A DNA stretch of 64,000 nucleotides, taken from the NCBI RefSeq assembly GCF_034702125.1, contig NC_085873.1:53508352-53572351 (forward strand). Reading direction: 5' to 3'. Origin of the DNA: Engraulis encrasicolus. Lineage: Eukaryota > Chordata > Actinopteri > Clupeiformes > Engraulidae. The first letter of the stretch is position 1, and every line of letters starts with the position of its first letter. A program made the translations under genes and the position numbers. The notes under the pieces were generated by a model that had not been told where the DNA came from, did not search any database, and was given only the letters and a program-made list of their open reading frames with translations. Shown here piece by piece: positions 11,840 through 21,478 of the stretch.

Positions 11840-13381
11840 CTAGATAACAGTATTTTCATCATCTCGGCTCAGCAAAAGTACTTCTTCATATTTATGCATA
11901 TGGACACCAACAACACCAGATATCATGCTACTCATGAGAGATCGTATACATGGGACAATGCATGCAGTAAAACAACAAAACAAAACTAAAATGACCAGAA
12001 CAGGAGCCAATAGTTTGAGCCCAACCTCCCACCAATTCCCCATTAAAAGCCACGAGAATGGGTTCCATGGCTTATCATCAACCACGTCATCTTTACTCAT
12101 CGCCGCACCAAGATTTCGCAGCTGTTCCAGGGCATCTGTAACCTCAAAAGAATTTGTGTTATCCGGGATGTATGAACAACAGGAAGAATTAATTAATACA
12201 CAAGCTCCCCCGACAGATGCAGTCAAAAGATCTAGGCAAAGACGATTTTCAAGGACTAGAGTTCGGATAGCACTGACTTCAGCATTGTTTTTCTGCCAGA
12301 GTGTTTGAGTTGCATTAATAAAAAGTTCCAATCTATAATTCAATGTTTCAACTCGCAAAAATAACTTTCCAACTCCAAACCAGGGGAAAAGTGACAGAAT
12401 TATTTTACTGCTTGTTCGCCATAATTTGTGTTCAGCAGGCACATCAGAACCCCAAATGTGGTCGTGCTCAGGGGTTTCAAAAACCCTTCGCTTAGTTCTA
12501 GGTGACTGGGATGCTGAGACAACATACGTATGGTCAGTTACCTGGGCGGGGGCACATATCCCCCCCCAGTCGGGAGGCAATTTCAGATAAAGTTTGTGTC
12601 CACAGACCCAGTAAACACCAGACAGAACGGGCGTGCCGGTAATACTAACAACAGTCCACACAGGCCACCCCAAACAAGGATAAACACTGTTCTCCGGATC
12701 AACTGTTTGATTTCCATTCAACTTCCATGGACAAGAAGCAAGGGCTCTGGTCCTCAACATAGGCAATATGGTCTCATTACATCTATGCCTGGGCAATGAA
12801 CCTAAAAAATCTTTCCCAATTCCAACAAAACAATGAGGAAAAATTCTGTTGCTTCTCACATACACTTCTTCAGCTACAAGACTAGATGCATTAAGTTCAA
12901 CAAACGGGTGTGTCTCAGCACATAATGTTTTATGACTTTTTAATGATCTTTTTAATCTATCAAAGAATTTGGAGTTAGAGCTAGAAGGATTAGAGAACAC
13001 AAAATTAGAACGAACAGTAATATTATCCTTGTCAGACCAATTATATTGTGCACAGTATTCTGCAATGCATCTACTACTTCTTAGATCAAAAGGTTTGGCT
13101 TCTAAGTTTGGGTGGCTGGAAGATATTGGCATGTAAGAACAGACATAACAATTAGATCTATTCTGTTTTTCTGCTAACATTGTTGCATATCGATACCATG
13201 AATTAGTCATGTAAATGTGTGTGATGTTCAGTTCAGACTTTGAACTACTCACCCATTTCTTAATGCGGTGATTTCCCTTGTCCCCACCACAAAACAACCA
13301 AATTAACACAATCCCCAGAAGCGTGAAAAGTATACCTTTCCCCAGTCTTTCCATTTTTTTTTTTTTTTTAGATGGTTCCAA
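11840..13381 (-). CDS. env: ERV envelope glycoprotein (intact ORF, 513 aa)
   Basis: A single open frame with the layout of a class I retroviral Env. A hydrophobic signal peptide lies at about residues 16-33, after a lysine-rich start encoded by a homopolymer run. An extracellular surface subunit with several N-x-S/T sites follows. A furin-type site RTKRR lies about two thirds along. The transmembrane subunit has the CX6CC motif (CVLINSSCC), where one of the two final cysteines would bond to the surface subunit in this family. A membrane span starts near NWWEVGLKLLAPVLV and a short tail follows. The frame starts about 130 nt after the pol stop, so expression would need a spliced mRNA. No internal stop is seen, in contrast to pol. 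Whether it is expressed or fusogenic cannot be judged from sequence. Confidence 0.9.
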   Translation of the reverse strand: MEPSKKKKKMERLGKGILFTLLGIVLIWLFCGGDKGNHRIKKWVSSSKSELNITHIYMTNSWYRYATMLAEKQNRSNCYVCSYMPISSSHPNLEAKPFDLRSSRCIAEYCAQYNWSDKDNITVRSNFVFSNPSSSNSKFFDRLKRSLKSHKTLCAETHPFVELNASSLVAEEVYVRSNRIFPHCFVGIGKDFLGSLPRHRCNETILPMLRTRALASCPWKLNGNQTVDPENSVYPCLGWPVWTVVSITGTPVLSGVYWVCGHKLYLKLPPDWGGICAPAQVTDHTYVVSASQSPRTKRRVFETPEHDHIWGSDVPAEHKLWRTSSKIILSLFPWFGVGKLFLRVETLNYRLELFINATQTLWQKNNAEVSAIRTLVLENRLCLDLLTASVGGACVLINSSCCSYIPDNTNSFEVTDALEQLRNLGAAMSKDDVVDDKPWNPFSWLLMGNWWEVGLKLLAPVLVILVLFCCFTACIVPCIRSLMSSMISGVVGVHMHKYEEVLLLSRDDENTVI

Positions 13382-13510
13382 TACCTGTCCGGGTAGGCCC
13401 GCTAAATCACACGTGCAGCGGCTGTGCTTCTGAGTCTGGAAGACTCAAAGTCACCCTCTTCTTGACGAGTTTGGACCTATTGTCCCATGCAACCCCCCAC
13501 AGCTAGAGGA

Positions 13511-15469
13511 CTACACGTATGCCGGGATTTCCCCTTCGGGTAGTTGACACCGTTTGCAATGGGTCTTGTGAATCCAAGAATCTCTTTCAGCGATTTTCAC
13601 CGCTGTTGGTGTAGTGAGTAAGACTCGGAAAGGTCCAGTCCACCTTGGATGACACCAACTTTTCCGCTTGATTTCCTTAACAAAAATCCAATCTCCAATT
13701 CTCAGTTTCTGGTCATCCTGTAACGACAAAGAAGAATCTGGGACAATGTTAACTTGTTTAACTTCACGTGTTTGAAATGTTTTGCGTAAATAGTCCACTA
13801 AATCAGGTGCGTCATCAGGGCTGGCTTTTACATGAGTTAAATCAGGCAGCGTATACGGTCTACCATATAATATTTCAAATGGTGTTAGTGGGCTTCCCAG
13901 AGTCGGTGTAATATGCATACTGAGCGCTACTAAACTAAGACAGTCAGGCCACTGTCTTTTAGTTTCTTCCATAGCTTTTCTGAGTTTAGTTTTAACCGTT
14001 CCATTCGTTCTCTCCACCAACCCCGCACTGGAGGGATGGTAAGAACAATGGCGTTTCAAATCAATTCCCAAATGTGTACTTAATTTTTCAATTAAAGCAT
14101 TATGAAAGTGGGCGCCGTTGTCACTTCGAATTACAGATACCCATCCGAAATTTGGAAAAATACGATTACAGAGAGCCTTTGCTACTGTAATTGCATCTGC
14201 ACTAGCAGTAGGGAACAATTCCACCCATTTAGAAAAAACATCAATGATTACCAAACAATACTCGTACCCTTTCGCCTTATGTAATTGTATGTAATCCATG
14301 TGAATAACTTGAAAAGGATATTGAGGTTCTGGAAACTTTCCTCTCTTAGGTCTCATATTTCCTTGTGAATTGTGTTTCAAGCACACCAAGCATTGCGCAC
14401 AAAACCGCTTTGCAAATGTTGTGAATCCAAAATGTTTGTAACTGTTTTCAACCAGTTTAGTCATTGCAAAGGAGGAAACGTGACATTTACCATGTGTCAA
14501 TATTGCTGCCCACTTATACATAGATTTCGGAAGAATGGGTTTGCCATCCTCACTAGTGTACAATCCATGTTGTAAAGTGGCACCGTGTTTAAGCCAAGTT
14601 TGTCTCTCAGTGTCCGGTGCAGCAAACTGCATGTCTTTAAGCACTTCAGGAGTGCTGTCTGCATCCTGAGACAAACAAACGTCAGCAGCCTCTTTTGCCA
14701 TTTTGTCGGCCAATGCATTTCCTCTTGACACGTCATCTGTTCTGTTCGTATGCGCCTCACACTTACAAATGGCTATTTTTAACGGCAGCTGTATGGCTTG
14801 CAACAGACGCTGAAGTAAAACTTTGTGTTTAACCTCCTTCCCACTGGAAGTCAAATAGCCTCTCCGTTTCCAGTGCGCACAAAATACATGCGATGCGCTG
14901 AAAGCATATTGACTATCAGTATAAATTGTCACAACTCTGTCTTTGTACAATTCACAAGCTTTTGTCAACGCTATAATTTCAGCAGCCTGCGCTGATAGCC
15001 TAGAGGGTAAAGCCTCAGAAAACACCAGTTTGTCCACTGTAGTGACGGCATATGCAACCTTATTTTGACCGTGACTATCTTTGCATGCAGAACCATCCAC
15101 GTAAACAACATCACCTTCTGTAAGAGGTGTATCTTGTAAATCCGGACGTGGTTTAACAATCTTAAAAGTCTCCGTCTCACAGTCATGCATATGTTCTGTA
15201 CCGTCCGACGGAATTGGAATCAAAGTAGCAGGATTGAGTGAAGTACATCGTTCAATAGTAACGTGCGGTTGTGACAACAAGACTGTCATGCATGAGAGAT
15301 GCCTTGCAGGCGACAAGAATGACATATTTGTCTGCAACAGTAATATTGACACAGCATGAGGAACCTTAAGAACAAGTGGGTGAAACAAGACTACTTCAGC
15401 GGAGGCTTGCACTGCCAATGCAGCAGCAAGCACTGCTTGGACACACGGAGGGGTCGCCCTAGCGACCAC
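13511..15469 (-). pseudogene. pol: ERV pol, RNase H and integrase part (frameshifted from RT)
   Basis: This 652-codon open frame holds the C-terminal half of a retroviral polymerase. RNase H motifs are VVYVDGSA, the E in [16 protein letters not shown] and ADKMAKEA. The integrase zinc region is represented by histidines followed by CAQCLVC. The integrase core has the acidic residues of [13 protein letters not shown] and the E of GLVERTNG. The frame is displaced from the upstream reverse transcriptase frame, with the shift lying within about 15460-15475, so a full-length Pol cannot be made from this copy by normal decoding. The apparent start codon of this frame is an artefact of the break. Confidence 0.9.
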
Positions 15470-16617
15470 AGCTCTTTGGCGTAATAGGAAACTGGACGTA
15501 ATTTTTCGCCAAAATTCTGTAATAAAACCGAAACCATGTGGCCATCTTTTGCATCAACCATTTGTATGAAAGGTTTTGAATAATTCGGAAGAGCCAACAC
15601 TGTAGAACCTGCTATTTTAGTCTTGGCATCACAAAAAGCTGTCACCATATCCTCTGTCCAGATTAGAGAATCATTAGGAGCCATAGGTGCGGAGTAAATT
15701 GCATTCTGTAGCGGTTTAACCAGTTCTGAGTAATTTGGCACCCATTGCCTACAGTAATTACACAGACCTAAAAAACTCATAAGCTGTCTTTTTGAGACAG
15801 GGCGAGGAGCATTTAATATTGCTGCTTTTCGGTCAGCATTGACTGTACGGCCATGCTTAGTCAGAGTATGACCCAAATAGCGCACCTCGCTTTGCCACAA
15901 CTGCAATTTATTTTTGCTTACTTTGTTGCCCGTGTTGGCAAGATAAGTCAACAATTCCAATGTGTCCTGTTTGCATGATTCCTTTGTCTTATTCGAGATT
16001 AATAAGTCATCAACATAAGTAATTAATTGAGACCCATTAGATGGAATAAAATCTGCGAGACAGGTCTGAATCGCCGTTGCAAATATGGTAGGGGATTCAC
16101 AATAGCCTTGACTTAGCCTAGTGAAAGTATATCGCTTCCCCTTAAAAGTAAACGCAAACCAGTATTGACTGTCAACATCAACGGGAATGGACCAAAATGC
16201 ATTACTTAAATCAATCACTGAAAACCATTCAGCATCGGGGCTAAGTTGGTTAAGTAATGTATGTGGGTCCGGTACATTAGGAGCCCGCGCAATAATCGCA
16301 TCGTTTACAGCGCGTAAATCTTGGACCATTCTCCAACCAATAGATGGAGGTGCTTTCTTTACCGGGAAGATTGGTGTATTGCATGGGGAATCGTCACAGA
16401 GTCTAATTATTCCCGCCTCCAATAAATCATTTATTACAGGCTCAATACCAAGTAAAGCATCTGATTTCAGTGGGTATTGTTTTATTCTGGGACGATAATC
16501 AGTCTTTCCTCTGATTATTACAGGCGTTGCCGTTGTCATAAGACCTACATCAGTGGGATGTTGTGACCAAAGGGAGGAAGGCACATTCTGCAAAGCAGAC
16601 TCTTCCTCCTCTGTCAA
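15391..16617 (-). pseudogene. pol: ERV pol, reverse transcriptase part
   Basis: This open frame contains reverse transcriptase landmarks: IKQYPL near the N terminus, FPVKKAPPSIGWRMVQDLR, SVIDLSNAFWSIPVD with a catalytic aspartate, LSQGYCESPTIF, and the YVDD box as TYVDDLLIS. Then come LGHTLTKHG and SFLGLCNYCRQWVPNY. The order and spacing match class I retroviral polymerases. It is in the same frame as gag and pro, separated from pro by the TGA at 16630-16632, and it runs into a frameshift at its 3' end. Residues after about [11 protein letters not shown] are out of frame. It is a broken gene. Confidence 0.9.
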
Positions 16618-16629
16618 AAATACGCCATA

Positions 16630-17616
16630 TCATGCTTCCTCAGCATACACCCGTGTATTTGGAAAACATTTTGTTTCCAAATTAACGATTCTTTTCCTCC
16701 AGCCTGTGCTGTTACTCACATACTCATCAGATGTATCCAAATGCCAATCAGTTACAGAGCGTGCGTTTTGAACTTTTTCAGACAAGTCACTCCATGCCTC
16801 ACCTAATTCTTTTGTCAACAAAGCATAAGGTGGAGATCCCCACGGGACAAGACAATCAATCTCAGACGGCATTTTCACATCACAAAAGCAAGTACCTCCC
16901 TTCCAATACAAGGATGTGAACAAAACTTTTTGAGAACCCAAATTGTGCAATTGATCATTGTATTTCAAATCGGAATTAGACATGTCTTTTCCCGTGTGCG
17001 TATCAGATCTGGACCGTAAGACAATATGCATGTCGCTCGCAGGTCTGTGATCAGACCCTGGAAGCGCTCTGGCTGTAGCCAGAGTACGCAACTCCTCCCC
17101 CACAGAGCTGTCGCTCGGTACGTCAAGTGTCCAGTAATACACTGTTTGTCCATCACACTGATCATTCAATAGAACATTCACCAAGTCACTTTTTTGGGCA
17201 GTCATGCCTCCATCACTTGTGGGAAACACTCCAATTCGTAATTTAGCCATAGCATCCCGTCCCAGTAAATTACAAGGACATTCAGGTGCCATTATGACTT
17301 GGATCCATGCAGACGATCCAGTTTCATTGCATTGTAATTCAACAGGTTTGCTCAAAGGTTGCCTCTGCAGTTGGCCATTTGCTGATTTAACCAGTACTGC
17401 TTTATTTGATTTGGTAAGGGCTTCAATATCCTTCACGACAGTTTTACAAGCACCAGTGTCACAGAGGAATTTAATAGGTTTACCTGATAACATTAACGTT
17501 AATTCAGGTTTGCCTGCACCCTTAGAGTAAAAAATTTCTTCCAAATCTAAAACATCAAAATCATCGTCATTCAGTTCCGCGTCATCACCAACAGGACATA
17601 ATGCACTATTATCCAC
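16630..17616 (-). CDS. pro: ERV protease and linker, in frame with gag
   Basis: The frame follows directly from the gag frame after a single TGA. An acidic linker (DDAELNDDDFD) leads to an aspartic protease with the DTGA active-site motif (FLCDTGACKTVV), a second conserved block LLGRDAMAKL, and a long connection toward RT. Retroviral protease acts as a dimer and cuts Gag and Gag-Pol. The segment ends at TGA 16630-16632, whose sequence context is not a recognised readthrough signal, so I read it as an inactivating mutation. The upstream boundary is the readthrough-type stop and no independent start is likely. Confidence 0.82.
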   Translation of the reverse strand: MDNSALCPVGDDAELNDDDFDVLDLEEIFYSKGAGKPELTLMLSGKPIKFLCDTGACKTVVKDIEALTKSNKAVLVKSANGQLQRQPLSKPVELQCNETGSSAWIQVIMAPECPCNLLGRDAMAKLRIGVFPTSDGGMTAQKSDLVNVLLNDQCDGQTVYYWTLDVPSDSSVGEELRTLATARALPGSDHRPASDMHIVLRSRSDTHTGKDMSNSDLKYNDQLHNLGSQKVLFTSLYWKGGTCFCDVKMPSEIDCLVPWGSPPYALLTKELGEAWSDLSEKVQNARSVTDWHLDTSDEYVSNSTGWRKRIVNLETKCFPNTRVYAEEA

Positions 17617-17622
17617 TAGTCA
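17616..17622 (-). promoter_or_regulatory. gag/pro stop with readthrough-type context TGA CTAG
   Basis: On the minus strand the gag frame reads CAA TGA CTA GTG and stays open afterwards as pro. Stop suppression between gag and pro-pol is the normal expression mode of gammaretroviruses (UAG in murine leukaemia virus). UGA followed by CUAG is the context known for efficient stop-codon readthrough in vertebrate mRNAs. The combination is seen directly. Function is inferred. Confidence 0.7.
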
Positions 17623-19062
17623 TTGCTGAGCATCAGGATTGTTTGGACATTTGCGTGCCCAATGTGTCATTTCACCGCATATGAAACAACTACCATCACG
17701 TCTGGCATCGCCTCTGCTTTTCTGAGCATCAGGATTGTTTTCACCAGGTTTCCCCGGTCTATTTTGTCCCCTTCCTCGGAACCCACGACCTCTTCCTTGA
17801 GTCCAACCACGGTTGGCCTCATGAGCCTTAATAACATGTGTTACGGCTTGAGCAAAAATCTGTGCTTGTTCCTGTTTTTCTTTATTTTTCTTCTTATTTT
17901 GCGCTGTTTTCTCGGCATGTCGAGCATGCGCCATGAAATCAGCTAAAGAAGCAGTGGGCAGAGTAACATAATTCTTTTCCAACCAGCTCTTAATCTCTGG
18001 GCGAAGGCAACCCAGCATCGCTTGTTTAATTTGTTGGTCGAAAATGAGTTTATTTGCCGGAGTGTCATCATCTAACCCACTGTATTTGCGAAAGACCGCT
18101 TCAAATTTCTCCCTAAAGTGGTAGACGTCCTCATCGTCACCTTGTCTGCATTCCTGTAATTTACTATAATTAGGAGGAGATTTGAAAGTCTCGCGTAAGG
18201 CCGTCTCAAGGGTCGTAAGAGTTGCATCTAGACCTGTACTTCCTGGAGCATGGGTCACTCCAGCATCGGTCCTAGATTTAAATTTGTCTTTCACTCTAGA
18301 CCAATCAACTCCCATTTTACAACGGTACAATTTTTCAACTTCATCACCATCCAAATGGTACATGGTAACCAACTGTCGCATTTCAGTAATGAACTCATTC
18401 AATTTGTGTCTATGTCCGGCCACACCTTCCACAGCTTTTTTTATTTCGTCCTGGTTCCAAGGACGATAAACCTGCATCACTCTCATATTATTGCCACCAA
18501 CAGCCGCCGTCGGATTAAAGGCAGGGTTAGGTACTTCAATCATAGGGTAACTTTCAGCCGTGCTTTCACCAAGAAGAACAGCATCCTGAAGGGCTACGTG
18601 AGCCTGGAAATAAGGACTGTTCTGTGACGGTGGAAGTGAACTAGTACCACGCCAAGGCAACGAAGGCGAGAACAATTGACTGCGCGTAACCGCAGGAGAA
18701 GTAGAAGCCGCGGCAAGGGCCACTTTAGACATCGGCTTGCCAGTCGTAACAGGGGTAGAGTCGGGAGTTACACTAGAGACATAGGACGGTGGAGGAGATG
18801 CCGAAAGTTTGACCTCCGAAACAGCACCACCACTAGCGGCATTGGGGTCAACAAAAACAGGAGGAGAAAGCGCAGTCAGTGGGGCAGCTGCTACGCCATG
18901 AGGAGAAAGCGCAGACTGTGTGGTAGCTGCTACATTATGAGGAGAAAGCGCAGACTGTGTGGTAGCTGCTACACCATGAGGAGAACGCGCAGACAGTGGG
19001 GTACCTGCTACGCCACTCACTCTCACTCTACAGCGCGCCACAGGATTATTATACAAGGACAC
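17620..19062 (-). CDS. gag: ERV Gag polyprotein (480 aa)
   Basis: An open frame from ATG to TGA. The N-terminal part carries a roughly 13-residue repeat (around SALSPHGVAATTQ) encoded by 39-bp tandem DNA units at about 18885-19010. A central part resembles retroviral capsid, with the ECRQGDDEDVYHFREKFE region. An RNA-binding tail has glycine/arginine-rich GRGRGFRGRG and one CCHC zinc knuckle, CFICGEMTHWARKC. The second residue is serine, so the N-myristoylation signal usual for class I Gag is not present at this start. The true start could differ. Readthrough of the stop would give Gag-Pro. Confidence 0.88.
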   Translation of the reverse strand: MSLYNNPVARCRVRVSGVAGTPLSARSPHGVAATTQSALSPHNVAATTQSALSPHGVAAAPLTALSPPVFVDPNAASGGAVSEVKLSASPPPSYVSSVTPDSTPVTTGKPMSKVALAAASTSPAVTRSQLFSPSLPWRGTSSLPPSQNSPYFQAHVALQDAVLLGESTAESYPMIEVPNPAFNPTAAVGGNNMRVMQVYRPWNQDEIKKAVEGVAGHRHKLNEFITEMRQLVTMYHLDGDEVEKLYRCKMGVDWSRVKDKFKSRTDAGVTHAPGSTGLDATLTTLETALRETFKSPPNYSKLQECRQGDDEDVYHFREKFEAVFRKYSGLDDDTPANKLIFDQQIKQAMLGCLRPEIKSWLEKNYVTLPTASLADFMAHARHAEKTAQNKKKNKEKQEQAQIFAQAVTHVIKAHEANRGWTQGRGRGFRGRGQNRPGKPGENNPDAQKSRGDARRDGSCFICGEMTHWARKCPNNPDAQQ

Positions 19063-19094
19063 AATTTGGACAGGCTACCCAGAATTCCAAACCC

Positions 19095-19330
19095 CAAGGT
19101 CACCAAATACAGGTCATTTACAATTCCAAATCGAAAAATGCCCGGAGTTCCAAACTCAATTGAAAACAGACAATTTGTAGTTCCAAACTAAAAATGTCTG
19201 GAGTTCCAAACTCTATAGAAAACAGACCATTAATAATTCCAAATTAAAAATGTCCGGAGTTCCAAACTCAATAAGATACAGACCATTAATAATATTAAAT
19301 TAAAAATGTCCGGAGTTCCAAACTCTACAC
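19095..19330. repeat. Tandem repeat in ERV leader, about four copies
   Basis: Units of about 62-66 bp containing 'ccggagttccaaactc' and 'aaaacagac' lie between the 5' LTR and gag. Each differs slightly from the next. No packaging or primer-binding function can be assigned to them. Confidence 0.8.
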
Positions 19331-19576
19331 TGCAGTTTTTTCTGTACTAGAGCTCAAAAAACAAAACAAAAACAAAAAAGCATACTACCTCATTCCTGTG
19401 CGGGCGTCTGTCACGTGGGTCAGTACTCAGTCAGTCGTCGCTGAATATGAAGGCGTAGTGAGGCGAAGCCACCTATTTCTGGGTCCCGGGTTAAAACTTG
19501 GTGTCAGACGCGTCCCTACGTCTCCATATAACAGGGAGGACAATTATTTGAGTTCGGCTATCGAAGGACGAAAACA

Positions 19577-20135
19577 TGTGAATAATTTCACATATCACCT
19601 TAACAATTTCACTGTATTACCTTATCAAATTGACCTGAAAGAACACACACAGAAACAGAGGTAGCAGTTTAAATCTGAAAGCAGCTCGGGGGTCTTGCAC
19701 TCACAGAAAATGGTTACATGGTTTCTTGCAAGCCCGAGTCTACCAGCAGTGGGCTAGGCCTTTATTGTCTCGTTCTAACAAGTAATTTTCCTATCATGCA
19801 TATGTAAAACATAATATGAGGAACATATATGGTCTCGTCTCCCCCTGGTTCCGTGATGGGCTCTTAGTGGCGTCTGGCCTGTGATGGATAGCTTTTACCA
19901 GCCTAAACAAGGTCATAGTTCAGACAGAGTAGTACCCCAAACAGGACGACCAAGGCAGAGATGTTTTCCTTGTGGACCAGAGATGTCACATAACTCAGAG
20001 CAAAGGAGAGGGAGAGAGAGAGAGAGAAAGAAAGAAAGAGACAGAGAGAGAATAACATAGTATAAAACTCTAACTAAAGGTTACACTTTTATCACATTGT
20101 ATATTTTCAATAATACATGTATAAATTTATTAACA
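19577..20135 (-). mobile_element. ERV 5' LTR
   Basis: This 559-bp copy matches 11204-11751 except for three substitutions, one single-base indel and a rearranged GA/GAAA tract near 20010-20050. On the minus strand it precedes the leader and gag. A minus-strand AATAAA candidate is the complement of 19761-19766. No clear primer-binding site starting TGG was found directly next to its edge. Confidence 0.92.
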
Positions 20136-20280
20136 GGGGGAGTAGAGAGATGCAAAGCACAGACCATATAGTGGCAATATATGTAAGGTCTCCATTCTTA
20201 CTGCCACCTTTCCAACAGTACACACACATGCATATACATACACATATACACACACAAACTACCGTGCGCGCTCACACACA

Positions 20281-20403
<123 letters not shown>

Positions 20404-20829
20404 GGGTAGATAGCGAGAGAGAAAGAAAGAGATAAATAGATGAGAGCTTCGCTGTATTGTGATTGTGTCTAATATCTGGAGGAGGTAGTATCCATATAAC
20501 TATGATGTATGTTTAGGTACGCAGGCCTGTTGTGGAGTAGAGTAGAGAGCAGTTTATTATTAGTCCATTCACCAGGATCTGCTCCACATCGGCTGTATTT
20601 GTCCCATGTGCAGTGCAGTGCAGTGCTGTGTGTTTAATCATGCCCAACAGTATTGAACACTCCAGCTGAAAATATCAGGGAGGGAAAATATGTCTTTTGC
20701 CGTCGTCACAATGGTAATGGCCCCTGTACTGTGAGGAGTAATTGAATGGGCCTTGAGAGACTCGTGGCGGAGCAAACAGAGCCGGGGCCTCTCCATCATA
20801 TGTTGCCGGGCGCCACAAGCACCCCTAAT

Positions 20830-20930
<101 letters not shown>

Positions 20931-21149
20931 CTCCTTAATCACCCTGTACTGCATGTGCCTCTCGTATGGTAACCCGCTCACTCATACGGGGCACTACCAT
21001 CCATTCAGTGCAGTGCAGGTGGTAGAGGCCATGCCCACTATAGATCACTAGCTGAGGCATTTCTGTGTGACACTACTGTACCTTGTTGAAAGTCTCACCC
21101 CACTTACTTACACACAGTAACAGTAAGAGTGTCTCTATTGAGCCATGTG

Positions 21150-21290
21150 TCCTAGAACTGAGTGTCTGTGCCCTGTGTAAGATGGTCTTTAGATTGAGGT
21201 TCCAGGTTCGAATCCCTCCCGTCTCCCTACACCTCAGTCCATAGCTGAAGTGTCCTTGACCTGAGGCACTTAAACCCACATTGATTTCAG
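21150..21290 (+). mobile_element. tRNA-derived SINE fragment, plus orientation
   Basis: A B-box-like 'ccaggttcgaatccctccc' is followed by 'tgtccttgac' and 'gaggcacttaaacccacatt', which correspond to the body of the SINE at 5223-5467. The 5' head is diverged. Confidence 0.6.
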
Positions 21291-21478
21291 GAACCAGTAG
21301 TGTTTCTCAACGGGGGCTCTACAGCCCCCCAGGGGGTGTTGAGAGGGATACAGAGGGCAGAGCTTAGTTGCTATGGAGGGGCATTAATCTATTTACTTTT
21401 GATACTAAGGGGGGCGTTGGGATGTGTATGATGAGGTCAAGGGGGCGTATTTTCAAAAAAGGTTCAGGACTACTGCCC
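21290..21478 (+). mobile_element. hAT-like non-autonomous element, copy 2
   Basis: Begins near 'cagtagtgtttctcaac' and ends near 'ggttcaggactactg', giving short inverted ends CAGTAGT. The interior matches 10245-10472. An 8-bp target duplication could not be confirmed. Confidence 0.55.

Larger units (their letters stand above)
11204..20135 (-). mobile_element. Endogenous retrovirus, class I (gamma/epsilon-like), antisense to dock1
   Basis: A provirus of about 8.9 kb with the order LTR-gag-pro-pol-env-LTR on the minus strand. The two LTRs (11204-11751 and 19577-20135) begin TG, end CA and, by eye, differ at three substitutions and one single-base indel outside a GA tract. That is roughly 99% identity and implies a recent insertion. 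Flanks 'ggagg' and 'ggggg' could be a 5-bp target duplication with one mismatch. Class I affinity rests on the single CCHC knuckle in Gag, the stop-codon arrangement at gag/pro, the polymerase motifs and the CX6CC motif in Env. Gag and env look open, while pol carries one stop and one frameshift. It lies in an intron in the orientation typical of tolerated ERVs. Confidence 0.92.

Noticed and set aside
16630..16632. Second programmed readthrough stop between protease and RT
   Set aside because: The TGA is followed by TAT, not a readthrough context, and retroviruses do not usually interrupt there. Treated as a mutation.
19500..19576. Primer-binding site of the ERV
   Set aside because: The minus-strand sequence next to the LTR begins TGTTTTCG, not TGG. 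A TGG about 50 bp further in has no identifiable tRNA match. Left unassigned.
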